A DNA stretch of 47,660 nt from an uncultured bacterium (GCA_903857255.1 CAIODY010000042.1:1-47660), one strand, 5' to 3'. Counted from the first letter of the stretch, positions 27,900 to 37,894 are shown. Notes: generated by a model not told the origin, from the sequence alone. Made by a program: numbers and translations.

Positions 27900-28745
27900 A
27901 TGTCGCTATTTTATGCATCTATCAATTCGGGCAGCAATGGTAATTGTTATTACGTAGGAAACAGCAATGAAGCAGTGTTGGTGGATGTTGGCATTTCGTG
28001 CAGAGAAGTAGAACAACGCATGAATAAGATGGGACTTTCGATTCATTCGGTAAAAGCAATTTTTATTTCGCATGAACATACTGACCACATCAAAGGTGTT
28101 TCGGTATTGGCTAAAAAATATAAATTGCCTGTTTATATCACCCGAAAAACAAGACGACATTGGATAAAAGGTTTGCAACATTTATTTGTTGATTTTGAAG
28201 CTAACGAACCAATTGTAATTGGCGAATTAATCGTTACACCATTCGCAAAACATCATGATGCTTTAGACCCACATAGTTTTATCATCAGCTACAAAGGCAT
28301 TACTGTTGGAGTGTTCACAGATATTGGTCAAGTTTGTGAAGATGTGATTCATTATTTTAAGCAATGCCATGCTATTTTTTTAGAATCGAATTATGATGAA
28401 ATGATGTTGGAAAATGGAAGTTATCCATTGTTATTGAAAAACAGAATCAGAAGTGGACAAGGACATTTATCGAATCGTGAAGCGTTGGAATTATTTAAAA
28501 TGCACAAACCGCATTTTATGCAGCATGTTTTGTTATCGCATTTATCAAAAGAAAATAATTCGCCTGAATTGGCTGAAAAATTATTTTTAGAATCTGCTCA
28601 AAATACTGTTATTACTATTGCTTCAAGGTATGAACCATCAGCTGTCTATCGGCTTGATACAACTTTAATAGATATTGCTTCAATAGTTGCTGAAAGGAAG
28701 AAATCACCTTTAATGAGAATAATGCAATTGCTGTTATTTGAATAA
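27900..28745 (+). CDS. MBL-fold metallohydrolase, YycJ/WalJ-like
   Basis: Metallo-beta-lactamase-fold hydrolase in the branch that includes YycJ, which has been tied to DNA metabolism and cell-wall stress. It opens with LFYASINSGSNGNCYYVG, a hallmark of that branch, and then VLVDVGISCREVEQRM. The metal-binding motif is H58-E-H60-T-D62-H63, with further metal ligands expected in FAKHHDA, IGVFTDIG-type and LSHLSKENN segments. The length of 281 aa is a little above the usual 260. The ATG at 27900 starts directly at the conserved first strand. Substrate unknown. Confidence 0.93.
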   Translation: MSLFYASINSGSNGNCYYVGNSNEAVLVDVGISCREVEQRMNKMGLSIHSVKAIFISHEHTDHIKGVSVLAKKYKLPVYITRKTRRHWIKGLQHLFVDFEANEPIVIGELIVTPFAKHHDALDPHSFIISYKGITVGVFTDIGQVCEDVIHYFKQCHAIFLESNYDEMMLENGSYPLLLKNRIRSGQGHLSNREALELFKMHKPHFMQHVLLSHLSKENNSPELAEKLFLESAQNTVITIASRYEPSAVYRLDTTLIDIASIVAERKKSPLMRIMQLLLFE

Positions 28746-28850
28746 TTACTGAACTTATAGACGTTTAGCAATTCCATTGTTTAGACAGTTTTATTTTTTT
28801 CCATTTTACGGAAAACCGTTTTAACTTTAGCCGAATTTTAAGCACTTTTT

Positions 28851-30119
28851 ATGAAACAATTCTCCCGTTTTTTCATTCTTTCTTCGGTTGCTTTTGTCAG
28901 CATAGTTGGTATAGCAACATTTTTTCGTTGGCAATTTGATGCAGCATCATTTCACAGTTTTACTTTTTATTTTGGCAACATTAATCCTACTGTAGCCATA
29001 GGTTTAATCATTAATGCAGTTTTGCTTCTTTTATTGCAAAATATTAAGCCTTACCAAAAAAATAAAATTTTAACGATAAAGTTTTTCAGTTTGCTATTCT
29101 TTTTGGTTGGTGCTGCTAAACTATTTTCCATTGTATTTCACTTCGATTTATTGGTTGATAAAATTCTTTTTAGCAACAAACTGCCAACCGATATTTTAGT
29201 TAACCCACAAAAGGGAATGTCGTTTTATGCAGCTTTAAATTTTATGTTGCTGGGCATCAGTTTTCCTATTATTGTTGCGCATAGCATTTTACTAAAAAGA
29301 GCCATCAATTACTTGCTGCTGCTAGCTTTTTTTAATTGTTTGTTTGGTTTAATGGGGCATTTGTTTCATGCACCTGCATTAATTAATGTTGAAGGATTTC
29401 ATCCCATGTTGTGGTCAGTTTCGCTTTGTTTTTCGCTTTTATTTTTAAGTGTATTGCTGATTAACAAAGGTTATACTTTTATGTATCAATTCGGCAGCCA
29501 TCAAGCTGGTGGCAGATTTGCCCGAATATTATTACCATTAGCAATTCTACTCCCTATTATTTTGGGCTATTTAAGCATTTGGATGCATTGGCATTTTGAA
29601 GTAAATTATGAATTGGGTTTATCAGCTTTAGTATTTGTTATTATAATAGTGATGTTTTTTACTACTTGGTTTGTAGCTGTTATGCTGAATGATTTTGATA
29701 GCAAACAACATGATTGGGAACGAAAAGAAAATATGCGTTTAGAAACTGTTGTGGATGAGCGTTCAAGACAATTATCGCAAGCACAAAAAGAAAGTGATGA
29801 TTATAAGTTTGCCTTAGATGAAGCTTCCATTGTAGCTATTACCGACCAAAAAGGAATTATCAAGTATGTCAACAATAACTTTTGCAAAATTTCAAAGTAC
29901 AGTAAAGAAGAATTAATTGGGCAAGACCATCGCATTGTCAACTCAGGTTATCATTCAAAAGATTTTATGCAAGAGCTTTGGCGAACAATTGCCCAAGGAA
30001 AAATTTGGAAAGGCAATATAAAAAACAAAGCAAAATGGGTTGGTAGAACTAGTTTGAATAATTATATGGATACAACTTATCCTGCGTTGGTACCGATTTT
30101 AAAAAATTATTTCGGTTGA
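28851..30119 (+). CDS. Membrane PAS sensor protein lacking an output domain
   Basis: Residues 1-280 hold about seven or eight hydrophobic helices, probably a membrane sensing region. A helical linker follows (residues 283-317), and then a PAS domain from about 318 to 395 with ALDEASIVAITDQKGIIKYV and KISKYSKEELIGQDHRIVNS. The PAS domain stops at GNIKNKAK, where relatives continue with the final strands and then a histidine kinase or cyclase. Here 27 unrelated residues follow, and the frame ends at 30119 with no kinase, GGDEF or other output. It therefore looks truncated by a deletion near 30036, or adapted as a sensor that works through a partner. Confidence 0.8.
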   Translation: MKQFSRFFILSSVAFVSIVGIATFFRWQFDAASFHSFTFYFGNINPTVAIGLIINAVLLLLLQNIKPYQKNKILTIKFFSLLFFLVGAAKLFSIVFHFDLLVDKILFSNKLPTDILVNPQKGMSFYAALNFMLLGISFPIIVAHSILLKRAINYLLLLAFFNCLFGLMGHLFHAPALINVEGFHPMLWSVSLCFSLLFLSVLLINKGYTFMYQFGSHQAGGRFARILLPLAILLPIILGYLSIWMHWHFEVNYELGLSALVFVIIIVMFFTTWFVAVMLNDFDSKQHDWERKENMRLETVVDERSRQLSQAQKESDDYKFALDEASIVAITDQKGIIKYVNNNFCKISKYSKEELIGQDHRIVNSGYHSKDFMQELWRTIAQGKIWKGNIKNKAKWVGRTSLNNYMDTTYPALVPILKNYFG

Positions 30120-30179
30120 TTATTTTCATTCAGCATTATTTTTTTTAGATATTGCGGTTCAATTTTTTAAAAAATCAAA

Positions 30180-31013
30180 ATGGCAATGTCTGTTTATCCA
30201 ATTATCCATACGCAACAATTTAATGACGAAGGCTATTTGGTGATAAAAAATGTTTTTACACCGAAAGAAATCGAACACTTCAGAGCAGTAATTTATCAAC
30301 AAGCTGAAATTGATAAAGCCAATAAACGTGTGAGAACTGCTGGTGAAGTGATATACGGAGTAGGCGATTTTTTAAGCAAAAAAGAATTGAATGATTTAGT
30401 GTTTGATGACAGAATAGTAAATATTTTCAAAAAAACTTTAGGCGAAAATTTAGTGTATTTTGGCGATAGCAATTATCAAATTGGTGGCAGGTTGACAGGC
30501 TTTCACCGTGATATGCACAACTCGAAAAATTATGATGCGCCTGAATGGCAAGGCGATTACACCTTGGCTCGAATGGGCATTTATTTGCAAGACCATTCTA
30601 TTCATAGTGGTGGATTAAAAATCAGAATTGGTTCACATAAAAATCCATCGGGTAAACCCGTTTTTTGCAATACCGAAGTAGGCGATGTGGTGGTTTGGAA
30701 TATGCGAACACTACACAGTGGCAACGCAGTGAAACTAAAATTATTCCCCAATCTTTCCATTTTTAATTCGGTAGGAAAAGAGAAAATTGTTCCAAATTTT
30801 TTACAAAAATCGCATGAGAAAGAAAGATTGGCGATGTTTATTTCTTACGCTCTACCATCGGTTCATTACGAACGATTCAAAACAGCAAATGCTCAAGAAG
30901 CTGTTTATCAATCAACTTTAGCCAATTCTAAATTTGATTTTGATGCTGCATTTCAAAAAGCAAAATCAAAAGGGATTTTTCTTGACAAATTACATCCAGA
31001 ATTTGGGAACTAA
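30180..31013 (+). CDS. Phytanoyl-CoA dioxygenase (PhyH) family protein
   Basis: Fe(II)/2-oxoglutarate dioxygenase of the PhyH family. The iron facial triad appears as H109-R-D111 in GFHRDMHNS and H179 in MRTLHSGNA. Flanking elements (FGDSNYQIGGRLT, IYLQDHSIHSGGLKIRIGSH) fit the double-stranded beta-helix fold. The 277-aa length is normal. ATG at 30180 or 30186 could start it. It lies 58 bases before an MBOAT acyltransferase with no clear promoter between, so the three genes to 33558 may form one operon. Its substrate could be a lipid or a cell-envelope component, but that is inference. Confidence 0.85.
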   Translation: MAMSVYPIIHTQQFNDEGYLVIKNVFTPKEIEHFRAVIYQQAEIDKANKRVRTAGEVIYGVGDFLSKKELNDLVFDDRIVNIFKKTLGENLVYFGDSNYQIGGRLTGFHRDMHNSKNYDAPEWQGDYTLARMGIYLQDHSIHSGGLKIRIGSHKNPSGKPVFCNTEVGDVVVWNMRTLHSGNAVKLKLFPNLSIFNSVGKEKIVPNFLQKSHEKERLAMFISYALPSVHYERFKTANAQEAVYQSTLANSKFDFDAAFQKAKSKGIFLDKLHPEFGN

Positions 31014-31071
31014 ATATTTTTGTAATAATCTTCCTATCTGAAACAAACGATTCTATTTCAAAAAACTAACC

Positions 31072-32490
31072 ATGCTTTTTAATTCGCTCGAGTTTGCTTT
31101 ATTTTTTGTTTTTGTAACCACACTTTATTTTTTGATTCCTCACAAACTTCGATGGTTGCTGCTTTTGGCAAGCAGTTGTTTTTTTTACATGGCATTTGTA
31201 CCCGTGTATATTTTCATTTTATTTTTTACCATCATCATCGATTATTTTGCTGGAATATTTATTGAAAATGCGAACAGCAAACACAAAAAATTTTTTCTCA
31301 CTGCCAGCATTATTGCCAATGTGGGTGTGTTAGCAGTGTTTAAATACTACAACTTTTTTGTTGAAAATGTGAATGTAGTTTTTCATCATTTGCAAACACC
31401 AATGCAGCTCAAATACTTATCCATACTGCTTCCTATCGGTTTGTCATTTCACACTTTTCAGGCAATGAGCTACACCATCGAAGTATATCGAGGCAAACAA
31501 AAAGCCGAAAAACATTTTGGCATTTATGCATTGTATGTGATGTTTTATCCGCAGTTGGTGGCTGGTCCGATTGAGCGACCGCAAAATATTTTGCACCAAT
31601 TTTATGAAAAACACGAGTTTGATTACGAAAATTTCAGAATAGGATTGATGATGATGCTGTATGGATTTTTCAAAAAAGTAGTCATCGCCGATAGCTGTGC
31701 AGTGCTTGCCAATGCTGTGTTTTCAAACCCTACGCAATATGGTGGCTGGTGTAATTTGCTGGGCATTTTTTGTTTTACAATTCAAATTTATGGCGATTTT
31801 TCGGGGTATAGCGATATCGCATTAGGCGCTGCAAAAGTGATGGGGTTTTCGTTGATGAAAAATTTCGACACCCCATATTTTTCAAAATCAATTTCAGAAT
31901 TTTGGAGCCGATGGCATATTTCATTAAGCACATGGTTTCGCGATTATTTATACATCCCATTGGGCGGCAATCGAGTATCTACAAAGCGTTGGTACTTTAA
32001 TTTGTTGTTTGTTTTTATCGTAAGTGGTTTATGGCATGGTGCTAATTGGACATTTATTTTTTGGGGATTTTTGCATGGTGTATATTTAATCGCAGCTCTA
32101 TTATTTTCAAAAATAAAAAAACGAGATTGGCTGAAATACAATGCTATCAATATGTTTAGCACTTTTATTTTAGTTTCATTTGCTTGGATTTTTTTTCGAG
32201 CCAATAATTTCAAAAATGCTTTAGCCGTTATTAATGGTTGTGCAACATTTTCTAAGCATCAAATTCAACTCATCCAATATTCTTTTTTTACTGCTAATCA
32301 ATGGTGGATTTTGATGTTGGCTTTTGCAATTTTTGTTTTGATTGAAATAAAAATTTCGCACAAATTTATTTTTCAATTACTTCAAAAAAAGCCAACATGG
32401 CTGCGTTGGAGTTTTTATTTTGGAATGGCTTTACTCATTATTTTGGGTGGAAAATTTACCGAAACAAAATTCATCTACTTTCAATTTTAA
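31072..32490 (+). CDS. MBOAT family O-acyltransferase (AlgI/DltB-like)
   Basis: Polytopic membrane acyltransferase that passes acyl groups across the inner membrane to extracytoplasmic polysaccharides or lipids. It has about ten helices and opens with MLFNSLEFALFFVFVTTLYF. The family motifs RWHISLSTWFRDYLYIPLGG and SGLWHGANWTFIFWGFLHG carry the catalytic histidine. At 472 aa it matches AlgI length. No alginate or D-alanylation gene is nearby, so the target glycan is unknown. The next gene starts 3 bases after the stop and encodes an SGNH-like partner, as in other MBOAT modules. Confidence 0.94.
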   Translation: MLFNSLEFALFFVFVTTLYFLIPHKLRWLLLLASSCFFYMAFVPVYIFILFFTIIIDYFAGIFIENANSKHKKFFLTASIIANVGVLAVFKYYNFFVENVNVVFHHLQTPMQLKYLSILLPIGLSFHTFQAMSYTIEVYRGKQKAEKHFGIYALYVMFYPQLVAGPIERPQNILHQFYEKHEFDYENFRIGLMMMLYGFFKKVVIADSCAVLANAVFSNPTQYGGWCNLLGIFCFTIQIYGDFSGYSDIALGAAKVMGFSLMKNFDTPYFSKSISEFWSRWHISLSTWFRDYLYIPLGGNRVSTKRWYFNLLFVFIVSGLWHGANWTFIFWGFLHGVYLIAALLFSKIKKRDWLKYNAINMFSTFILVSFAWIFFRANNFKNALAVINGCATFSKHQIQLIQYSFFTANQWWILMLAFAIFVLIEIKISHKFIFQLLQKKPTWLRWSFYFGMALLIILGGKFTETKFIYFQF

Positions 32491-32493
32491 AAA

Positions 32494-33558
32494 ATGAAGA
32501 AAGCTATCATAAAAATATTTTTGTTTGCAATGCCACTGTTGATGCTGGTTGGCGGCGTAAATTATTTTATCGACCCTGCTCATTTTTTCAATTTCGAAAT
32601 TGAAAATAAAATTGCCGAAGGAGTTTTTGCTCAAAAAAATATCACCAATTATCCCGATTGTAATGACAGAAAAATGGAGCGTATTTTGATTTCAAAATTC
32701 AGCAAACCATTTAAAACAGTGGTGTTTGGCAGTAGCCACACGATGCTGCTCACAAAAAGAAATATGCACTCGACATCGTTTTTCAATAGCAGTTTTGCTG
32801 GCGCATTGACGGAAGATTTGATGGGTGTTTATTTATTGATGAAGCAAAAAAACATTTTGCCCGATACTATTATTTTATGTTTAGATGCCGCAGCATTAAA
32901 CGAAAATCATGGGCAAACTCGATGGCAAGAATTTTTGCCTGAAATAAAAAACAATTGCGAAGCCAACAATTTGCCATTGCCAAAAACTATCAAAAAGTAT
33001 TATCCAGCTTGGTTTTACAGGTTGCAAATTTTATTTTCGCCCGATTATTTTCAACAATCGTTGAAAGATTTTTCTAGCAAAAAAAAATCGCCAGCTATTC
33101 AATTCACAAATGATTCGGTAGCAATTAACATGATTAAATTTGCCGATGGTAGCATTCGTTACCCCAACTCTTTAATTTTTCAAAAGCAAGATGAAAAGCA
33201 AAAATTGCTCCACGAATATTTGAATGGTAAATTAGGATTGCTGAATAATTTCTATGAATTAAGTGCGAATTATGAAGCATGGTTTAATTGGTTATTAGAT
33301 GATATGCAACAACATCACATAGTTGTAATTGGCTTGCTGCCAGCATTTGAACCCAGTGTATATCAATTTTTAGAAAAAAATCCGAAGGGAAAAATGGTGA
33401 TGGAATCGGAAAAATATTTTAGAAACTTGATGGCAAAAAAACATTTGCAAATCATTGGCTCTTACAATCCATTGCTGCAAAACCTTGTGGATGCTGACTT
33501 TTACAACGCCGACCATTTTAAGGAAGAAGCCGTGAATAAAATTTTCGTTGGAAAGTAA
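32494..33558 (+). CDS. MBOAT-associated SGNH/AlgX-DltD-like protein
   Basis: A 354-aa protein with one N-terminal membrane helix (residues 4-24) and an extracytoplasmic domain. VVFGSSHTMLL (residues 77-87) has the GxSH-type serine motif (S81), and the last 20 residues hold YNADHFKEEAV, where D340/H341 could complete an SGNH triad. DTIILCLDAAALNENHG is a middle strand resembling the third conserved block. These features and its position 3 bases after the MBOAT gene support the role of acceptor-side acyltransferase. The overall fold assignment is by motif only. Confidence 0.78.
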   Translation: MKKAIIKIFLFAMPLLMLVGGVNYFIDPAHFFNFEIENKIAEGVFAQKNITNYPDCNDRKMERILISKFSKPFKTVVFGSSHTMLLTKRNMHSTSFFNSSFAGALTEDLMGVYLLMKQKNILPDTIILCLDAAALNENHGQTRWQEFLPEIKNNCEANNLPLPKTIKKYYPAWFYRLQILFSPDYFQQSLKDFSSKKKSPAIQFTNDSVAINMIKFADGSIRYPNSLIFQKQDEKQKLLHEYLNGKLGLLNNFYELSANYEAWFNWLLDDMQQHHIVVIGLLPAFEPSVYQFLEKNPKGKMVMESEKYFRNLMAKKHLQIIGSYNPLLQNLVDADFYNADHFKEEAVNKIFVGK

Positions 33559-33607
33559 TTGATGAGAAATCAGGCAAAAAAAAATTTGCTATTGATAATA
33601 GGTTGAA

Positions 33608-35662
33608 TTACCAACTCAACAATTTCCCAATCGCTTCACCAATTATTTCCACATTGGGCAACATCGCTTTTTCCAAACCACTGTTCAAAGCCACTGCTGG
33701 TGCGTTCTTTGCGCCGATGGTTTGCACTGGTGCATCTAAATGTTGAAATAAATCTCGGGCAATTCTGCCAGCCAAACTTTCGATAAAAGAGTTGTGCAAA
33801 CTTTCTTCGGTTACTAATAAAACCTTGCCGTGTTTTTTAATTGTTGAATAAACTAACGCCTCATCATAAGGCAAAAGCGTACGTAAATCAACTATTTCTA
33901 CCTGCCCTGCAAAATTTTTCGCAGCATTGTTACTCCAATGCACACCCATTCCGTAAGTAATAATACAAATCGAATTTCCATTCGCAACCTGCGCTGCATC
34001 AGCCTCTAAAGCAATTCGTCCTTTGCCCAATGGAATAATATAATCAGCATCTGGCTCTACAGTTTTTGCATCTTCCGTGCCAGGCACTTTGCTCCAATAC
34101 AAACCTTTATGCTCTAACATCACTACTGGATTAGGGTCATGAAAAGCCGCTTTCATCAAGCCTTTTAAGTCAGCAGCATTGCTTGGATAAACAACTTTAA
34201 TTCCCTTAATCGTTGTTAAAAATGCTTCCACACTTCCGCTGTGATACGGACCACCGCTGCCATAAGCACCAATCGGCACACGGATTAAAGATTGCACAGG
34301 AAATTTTCCCATCGTGAGATAACAACTCTTCGCCAACTCCACAATTAATTGATTGATGCCAGTCCAGATATAATCAGCAAACTGCACTTCCACTATGGCT
34401 TTCACACCCACCGCACTCAACCCAACTGTTGAACCAATGATGTAGGCTTCTTGAATAGCAGTGTTAAAAACTCTTTCATCACCAAATTTTTCGGCTAAAG
34501 TTGCAGCCTCACGAAATACGCCACCCAAGCGGCGTCCGACATCTTGCCCAAAAAATATAGCATCTTTATTTTCTCGTAAAATTTCTTCTACGGCGTGCAA
34601 AGCTGAATCTACCATCACCACTTTTTCTTTTCCATCAGGACAACGATTTCCTTTTTCTTCAGTAATACTTGTTGGTGCTAAATCGTGCAATAGCACTGTT
34701 GATGGGTCGGGTTCAGCTGCGTTAGTCGCTCGTTCAAAGTCAGCATTTACAATACTTACAGCCTCATTGTACATTTCGTTCAATTCATTTTCTGTCGCAA
34801 TTTTTTCATCTAACAAAAACTTTTTCAACAAAATGAATGGGTCACGGGTAGCATGTTTTGCCAAATCAACTTCGGTTCTGTACCACTCTTTTCTAACACC
34901 GCTGGTGTGATGCCCCAGCAGCGGCACTTTAGCATGAACCAAAATTGGTTTTCTGTTTGTCCTACAATAATTAAATGCTTTTCGCATACCGTCAAACGCA
35001 ACAGGGAAAAGGCTTGCATCAAAACTGATGCGTTGTAATCCTTTAAATCCATCGGCATATTCGTAAGCATTCATGCTTCGAGTTTCATCGCTGTTGGCAC
35101 TGATGCCCCATTCATTATCTTGCACCAAATAAATAATCGGCAATTGCTTCAAAGCCGCAAACTGCAAGGCTTCACTCACTTCACCTTCGGTTACCGAACC
35201 ATCGCCCAACGAACAAACCACCACAGGATTTTTGTCGGCATCTTTCAACATTTTTATTTTATCCAGATACTGAATGCCTTGCGCCATGCCCGTTGTAGGA
35301 ATTACTTGCATGCCCGTAGCGCTTGATTGATGCGGTATCAGCGGCATATCTTCTCTTCGTGATGATGGATGCGAATAATAACTTCTGCCTCCTGAAAAAT
35401 AATCATCGCCTTTTGCCAATAGTTGCAGCATCAATTCATACGGTGTAAAGCCCAAGCCCAGCAACATACTTTCATCACGATAATAAGGGCTTACATAATC
35501 GTAAGGCTTCAAATGGAAAGCTGTGGCTAATTGTATGGCTTCATGCCCTCTGCTTGTGGAGTGAACATATTTTGTGATTGGGCGATTTTCTTCATACACT
35601 TCTGCCATGCGGTTTGCTAAACACATCTTGCGCCAAGCGTTGAGTAAGGTTTCTTTGCTCAT
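33608..35662 (-). CDS. 2-oxoacid dehydrogenase E1, fused alpha-beta subunits (branched-chain type)
   Basis: Thiamine-diphosphate-dependent E1 that decarboxylates a branched-chain 2-oxo acid or pyruvate and acylates the lipoyl E2. The alpha part covers about residues 1-330 with YVSPYYRDESMLLGLG, the ThDP motif GDGSVTEGEVSEALQFAALK and VQDNEWGIS. The beta part covers about 345-684 with IFFGQDVGRRLGGVFREA, FADYIWTGINQLIVELAK, and GAYGSGGPYHSGSVEAF. Fusions like this, of about 660-690 aa, are common in Bacteroidota. E2 and E3 are not adjacent. Branched-chain use is favoured by overall similarity and is consistent with ilvE at 3505, but is not proven. Confidence 0.9.
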   Translation of the reverse strand: MSKETLLNAWRKMCLANRMAEVYEENRPITKYVHSTSRGHEAIQLATAFHLKPYDYVSPYYRDESMLLGLGFTPYELMLQLLAKGDDYFSGGRSYYSHPSSRREDMPLIPHQSSATGMQVIPTTGMAQGIQYLDKIKMLKDADKNPVVVCSLGDGSVTEGEVSEALQFAALKQLPIIYLVQDNEWGISANSDETRSMNAYEYADGFKGLQRISFDASLFPVAFDGMRKAFNYCRTNRKPILVHAKVPLLGHHTSGVRKEWYRTEVDLAKHATRDPFILLKKFLLDEKIATENELNEMYNEAVSIVNADFERATNAAEPDPSTVLLHDLAPTSITEEKGNRCPDGKEKVVMVDSALHAVEEILRENKDAIFFGQDVGRRLGGVFREAATLAEKFGDERVFNTAIQEAYIIGSTVGLSAVGVKAIVEVQFADYIWTGINQLIVELAKSCYLTMGKFPVQSLIRVPIGAYGSGGPYHSGSVEAFLTTIKGIKVVYPSNAADLKGLMKAAFHDPNPVVMLEHKGLYWSKVPGTEDAKTVEPDADYIIPLGKGRIALEADAAQVANGNSICIITYGMGVHWSNNAAKNFAGQVEIVDLRTLLPYDEALVYSTIKKHGKVLLVTEESLHNSFIESLAGRIARDLFQHLDAPVQTIGAKNAPAVALNSGLEKAMLPNVEIIGEAIGKLLSW

Positions 35663-35683
35663 TTTTTATTTTTAAAAGGGTTG

Positions 35684-35691
35684 CAAAAGTA
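35684..35691 (-). promoter_or_regulatory. -7 promoter box of the E1 fusion gene
   Basis: Reads TACTTTTG followed by C on the minus strand, a full consensus match 21 bases before the ATG at 35662. No good -33 element is seen. Confidence 0.5.
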
Positions 35692-35816
35692 GGAAAGTTT
35701 TACAGATGAATTTTGTATGAATTTATAGTGTCGAAAATATTTTTTGTAAAGTTGGAAAAAACATCTACATTCGTAATCCGAAATTTTTTTAATCAAAATT
35801 CAACAATTTAATCAAA

Positions 35817-37877
35817 ATGAAAAAAATTACACTACTCTTTATCTTGTTTTTTGCATTTGTATTTGGTGCTTCTGCACAATACTATTATGTGCCTTACATT
35901 AGCGTTGGCAAAAATCCGAGCGGACTAAATACTGACAATGAATATCCAGTCGGAGGTGGGATAGCAGCTGGTTGGAGTACTTTAATGACAACGAGCGCAA
36001 GTCCCTCATGGTCAACATCGCAAGCATTACCTTTTACTTTTTCATTTAATGGTGGAAATGTTACTTCTTACAGAATTTCAACAACAGGCATTCTAACTTT
36101 TGGAAGTTCAACAATAGCGCCACCTTCATCAACACCAAGTGTATTGCCTTCTGCGAGTATTCCGGATAGTTCAATTTGTGTTTGGGGAATTCAAGCAACG
36201 GGTAGCAATGATGATATTGTTACAAAAACATTTGGTACAGCACCTAATCGCCAGTTTTGGATTCAATTTAGTTCCTATAGTGATGCAGGAAATGCAAATG
36301 ATTATAACTATTGGTCGATAGTTTTAGAAGAAACAACCAACAAAATTTATATCGTTGACAACCGTTCGTACTCACCAACTTCATTGCCTTCATTAACATT
36401 AGGAATACAAATTAATTCGACTACCGCTACCAATGTTGCTGGTTCTCCAGCAGTGCATTCTTTTAGCAACGGAAATCCAACTGTTGCCGATAATAGCTAT
36501 TATGAATTTAATTTCGGTACTCAACCAGCCATTGATATTGCTGGACTTAGCGCATACATACCTCCGTATGTAAAAACAAATTCACCATTCACACTTTCAG
36601 GAACAGTTATGAATGTTGGTACTGCAAATGTTACGACAATGGATATGAATTTTTCAGATAATGGTGGTACAGTACAAACAACTACTTTATCATCTTTGTC
36701 GATTGCATCATTAGCAAAATATAATTTCAATTTGGCTGCGATTCCATTCACTCCAACAACAGTCGGGATTCATCATTTAAAAATTTGGGCAACTAATATT
36801 AACAGTTTGGCTGACCAAAATAACAGCAACGATACTATTTATGTTTCTACTGCTGTAATAGATTCAGTGATTTCTAAAATGGCATTATTTGAAGAATTCA
36901 ATCAAGCTTCATGTGACCCTTGTGCAGCAGCTACGCCTAATTTAGATTCAGTTTTAGGTAACTGTTTAAGCAAATGCAATGCAGTAAGATATCATGTAAA
37001 TTGGCCTGGCAGGGATTTTATGGATTCTGTAACTTTAGGACCATTTGTTCAAGCTCAAGTAACTTACTATGGCGTAACGGGTGTGCCTGATGGCAAATTA
37101 GATGGTGCTGCTGATGTAAGCCCAGCATCCATGAATTCTTCTTTAATTTATCAAGAAGCAGGTATTGGTTCGCCATTTCGAATTTCATTAAACGGGTCAT
37201 TTAATATGGCAACCCAAACTTATAGTGCTACTGCGAATGTGAAAGCTTTTGCTGCTTTTAATTCGGGCTTAAAACTGAAAATTGCATTAACTGTTGATAC
37301 CATCACTTATGCTAATAACCAAAGCACAGAAAGTATTCCGCAAACTGTTTTCCCTCAAGTAGCGGAAGCTATGTTGCCAAGTTCTGCTGGTACAACACTT
37401 ACGGCATTCACATCGGGACAAACACAAACCGTGAATACAAGTTGGGTAAAAAATCATCCATGGGCAAGTCATGGCAATACATGGCACTATGATTCAACAT
37501 TGAATGTTCATTTAACCGCTTGGGTTCAAGACAACACAACTAAATACATCTACCAATCAGAAACATTTAAATTGACTACCACTTCGCCAAACACAGGCAT
37601 AGCTAGCTTTAACAACGAAGTGAATAGTGTAAATATTTATCCTAATCCAACTAAAGATGATGCAACTTTATCTATCAATTTAAAATCAGCAGCACAAGTA
37701 GGATTAGAGGTTTACGACTTGTTAGGAAAGGTAGTTTATTCGATGCCAATTCAACAAAGAAATGCTGGATTGTCTTCTACGATGATTGATTTCACGAACT
37801 TAAGTAATGGGATTTACTTTGCAAAAATCACCGTAAATAATCAAGTAACTACTGAAAAAATTAGTGTTGTAAAATAA
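35817..37877 (+). CDS. Secreted T9SS cargo protein with thioredoxin-like Omp28-type domain
   Basis: Large secreted or surface protein. A signal peptide ends at FGASAQ (about residue 21). Residues 22-230 form a beta-rich region of unknown family, followed by a CARDB-like segment (PFTLSGTVMNVGTANVT) near 255-345. A thioredoxin-like domain starts near 355 with FEEFNQASCDPCAAATPNLD; the CDPC pair is followed by VTGVPDGKLDG, a cis-proline-like loop, as in Omp28-related proteins. The C-terminus from about 602 is a type A sorting domain (VNIYPNPTKDDATLSIN to the final TTEKISVVK). It has its own terminator and a paralog next door. Confidence 0.85.
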   Translation: MKKITLLFILFFAFVFGASAQYYYVPYISVGKNPSGLNTDNEYPVGGGIAAGWSTLMTTSASPSWSTSQALPFTFSFNGGNVTSYRISTTGILTFGSSTIAPPSSTPSVLPSASIPDSSICVWGIQATGSNDDIVTKTFGTAPNRQFWIQFSSYSDAGNANDYNYWSIVLEETTNKIYIVDNRSYSPTSLPSLTLGIQINSTTATNVAGSPAVHSFSNGNPTVADNSYYEFNFGTQPAIDIAGLSAYIPPYVKTNSPFTLSGTVMNVGTANVTTMDMNFSDNGGTVQTTTLSSLSIASLAKYNFNLAAIPFTPTTVGIHHLKIWATNINSLADQNNSNDTIYVSTAVIDSVISKMALFEEFNQASCDPCAAATPNLDSVLGNCLSKCNAVRYHVNWPGRDFMDSVTLGPFVQAQVTYYGVTGVPDGKLDGAADVSPASMNSSLIYQEAGIGSPFRISLNGSFNMATQTYSATANVKAFAAFNSGLKLKIALTVDTITYANNQSTESIPQTVFPQVAEAMLPSSAGTTLTAFTSGQTQTVNTSWVKNHPWASHGNTWHYDSTLNVHLTAWVQDNTTKYIYQSETFKLTTTSPNTGIASFNNEVNSVNIYPNPTKDDATLSINLKSAAQVGLEVYDLLGKVVYSMPIQQRNAGLSSTMIDFTNLSNGIYFAKITVNNQVTTEKISVVK

Positions 37878-37894
37878 TTTTTTACTGACATCAT

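Noticed and set aside
31072-33558. D-alanylation (dlt) or alginate acetylation locus
   Set aside because: The MBOAT and SGNH-like genes fit either, but dltA/dltC and alginate genes are absent, so only a generic acyl-transfer role is claimed.
33559-33607. Terminator between the SGNH-like gene and the E1 fusion
   Set aside because: The only pairing (GCAAA / TTTGC around an A-run) is too short and weak to call.
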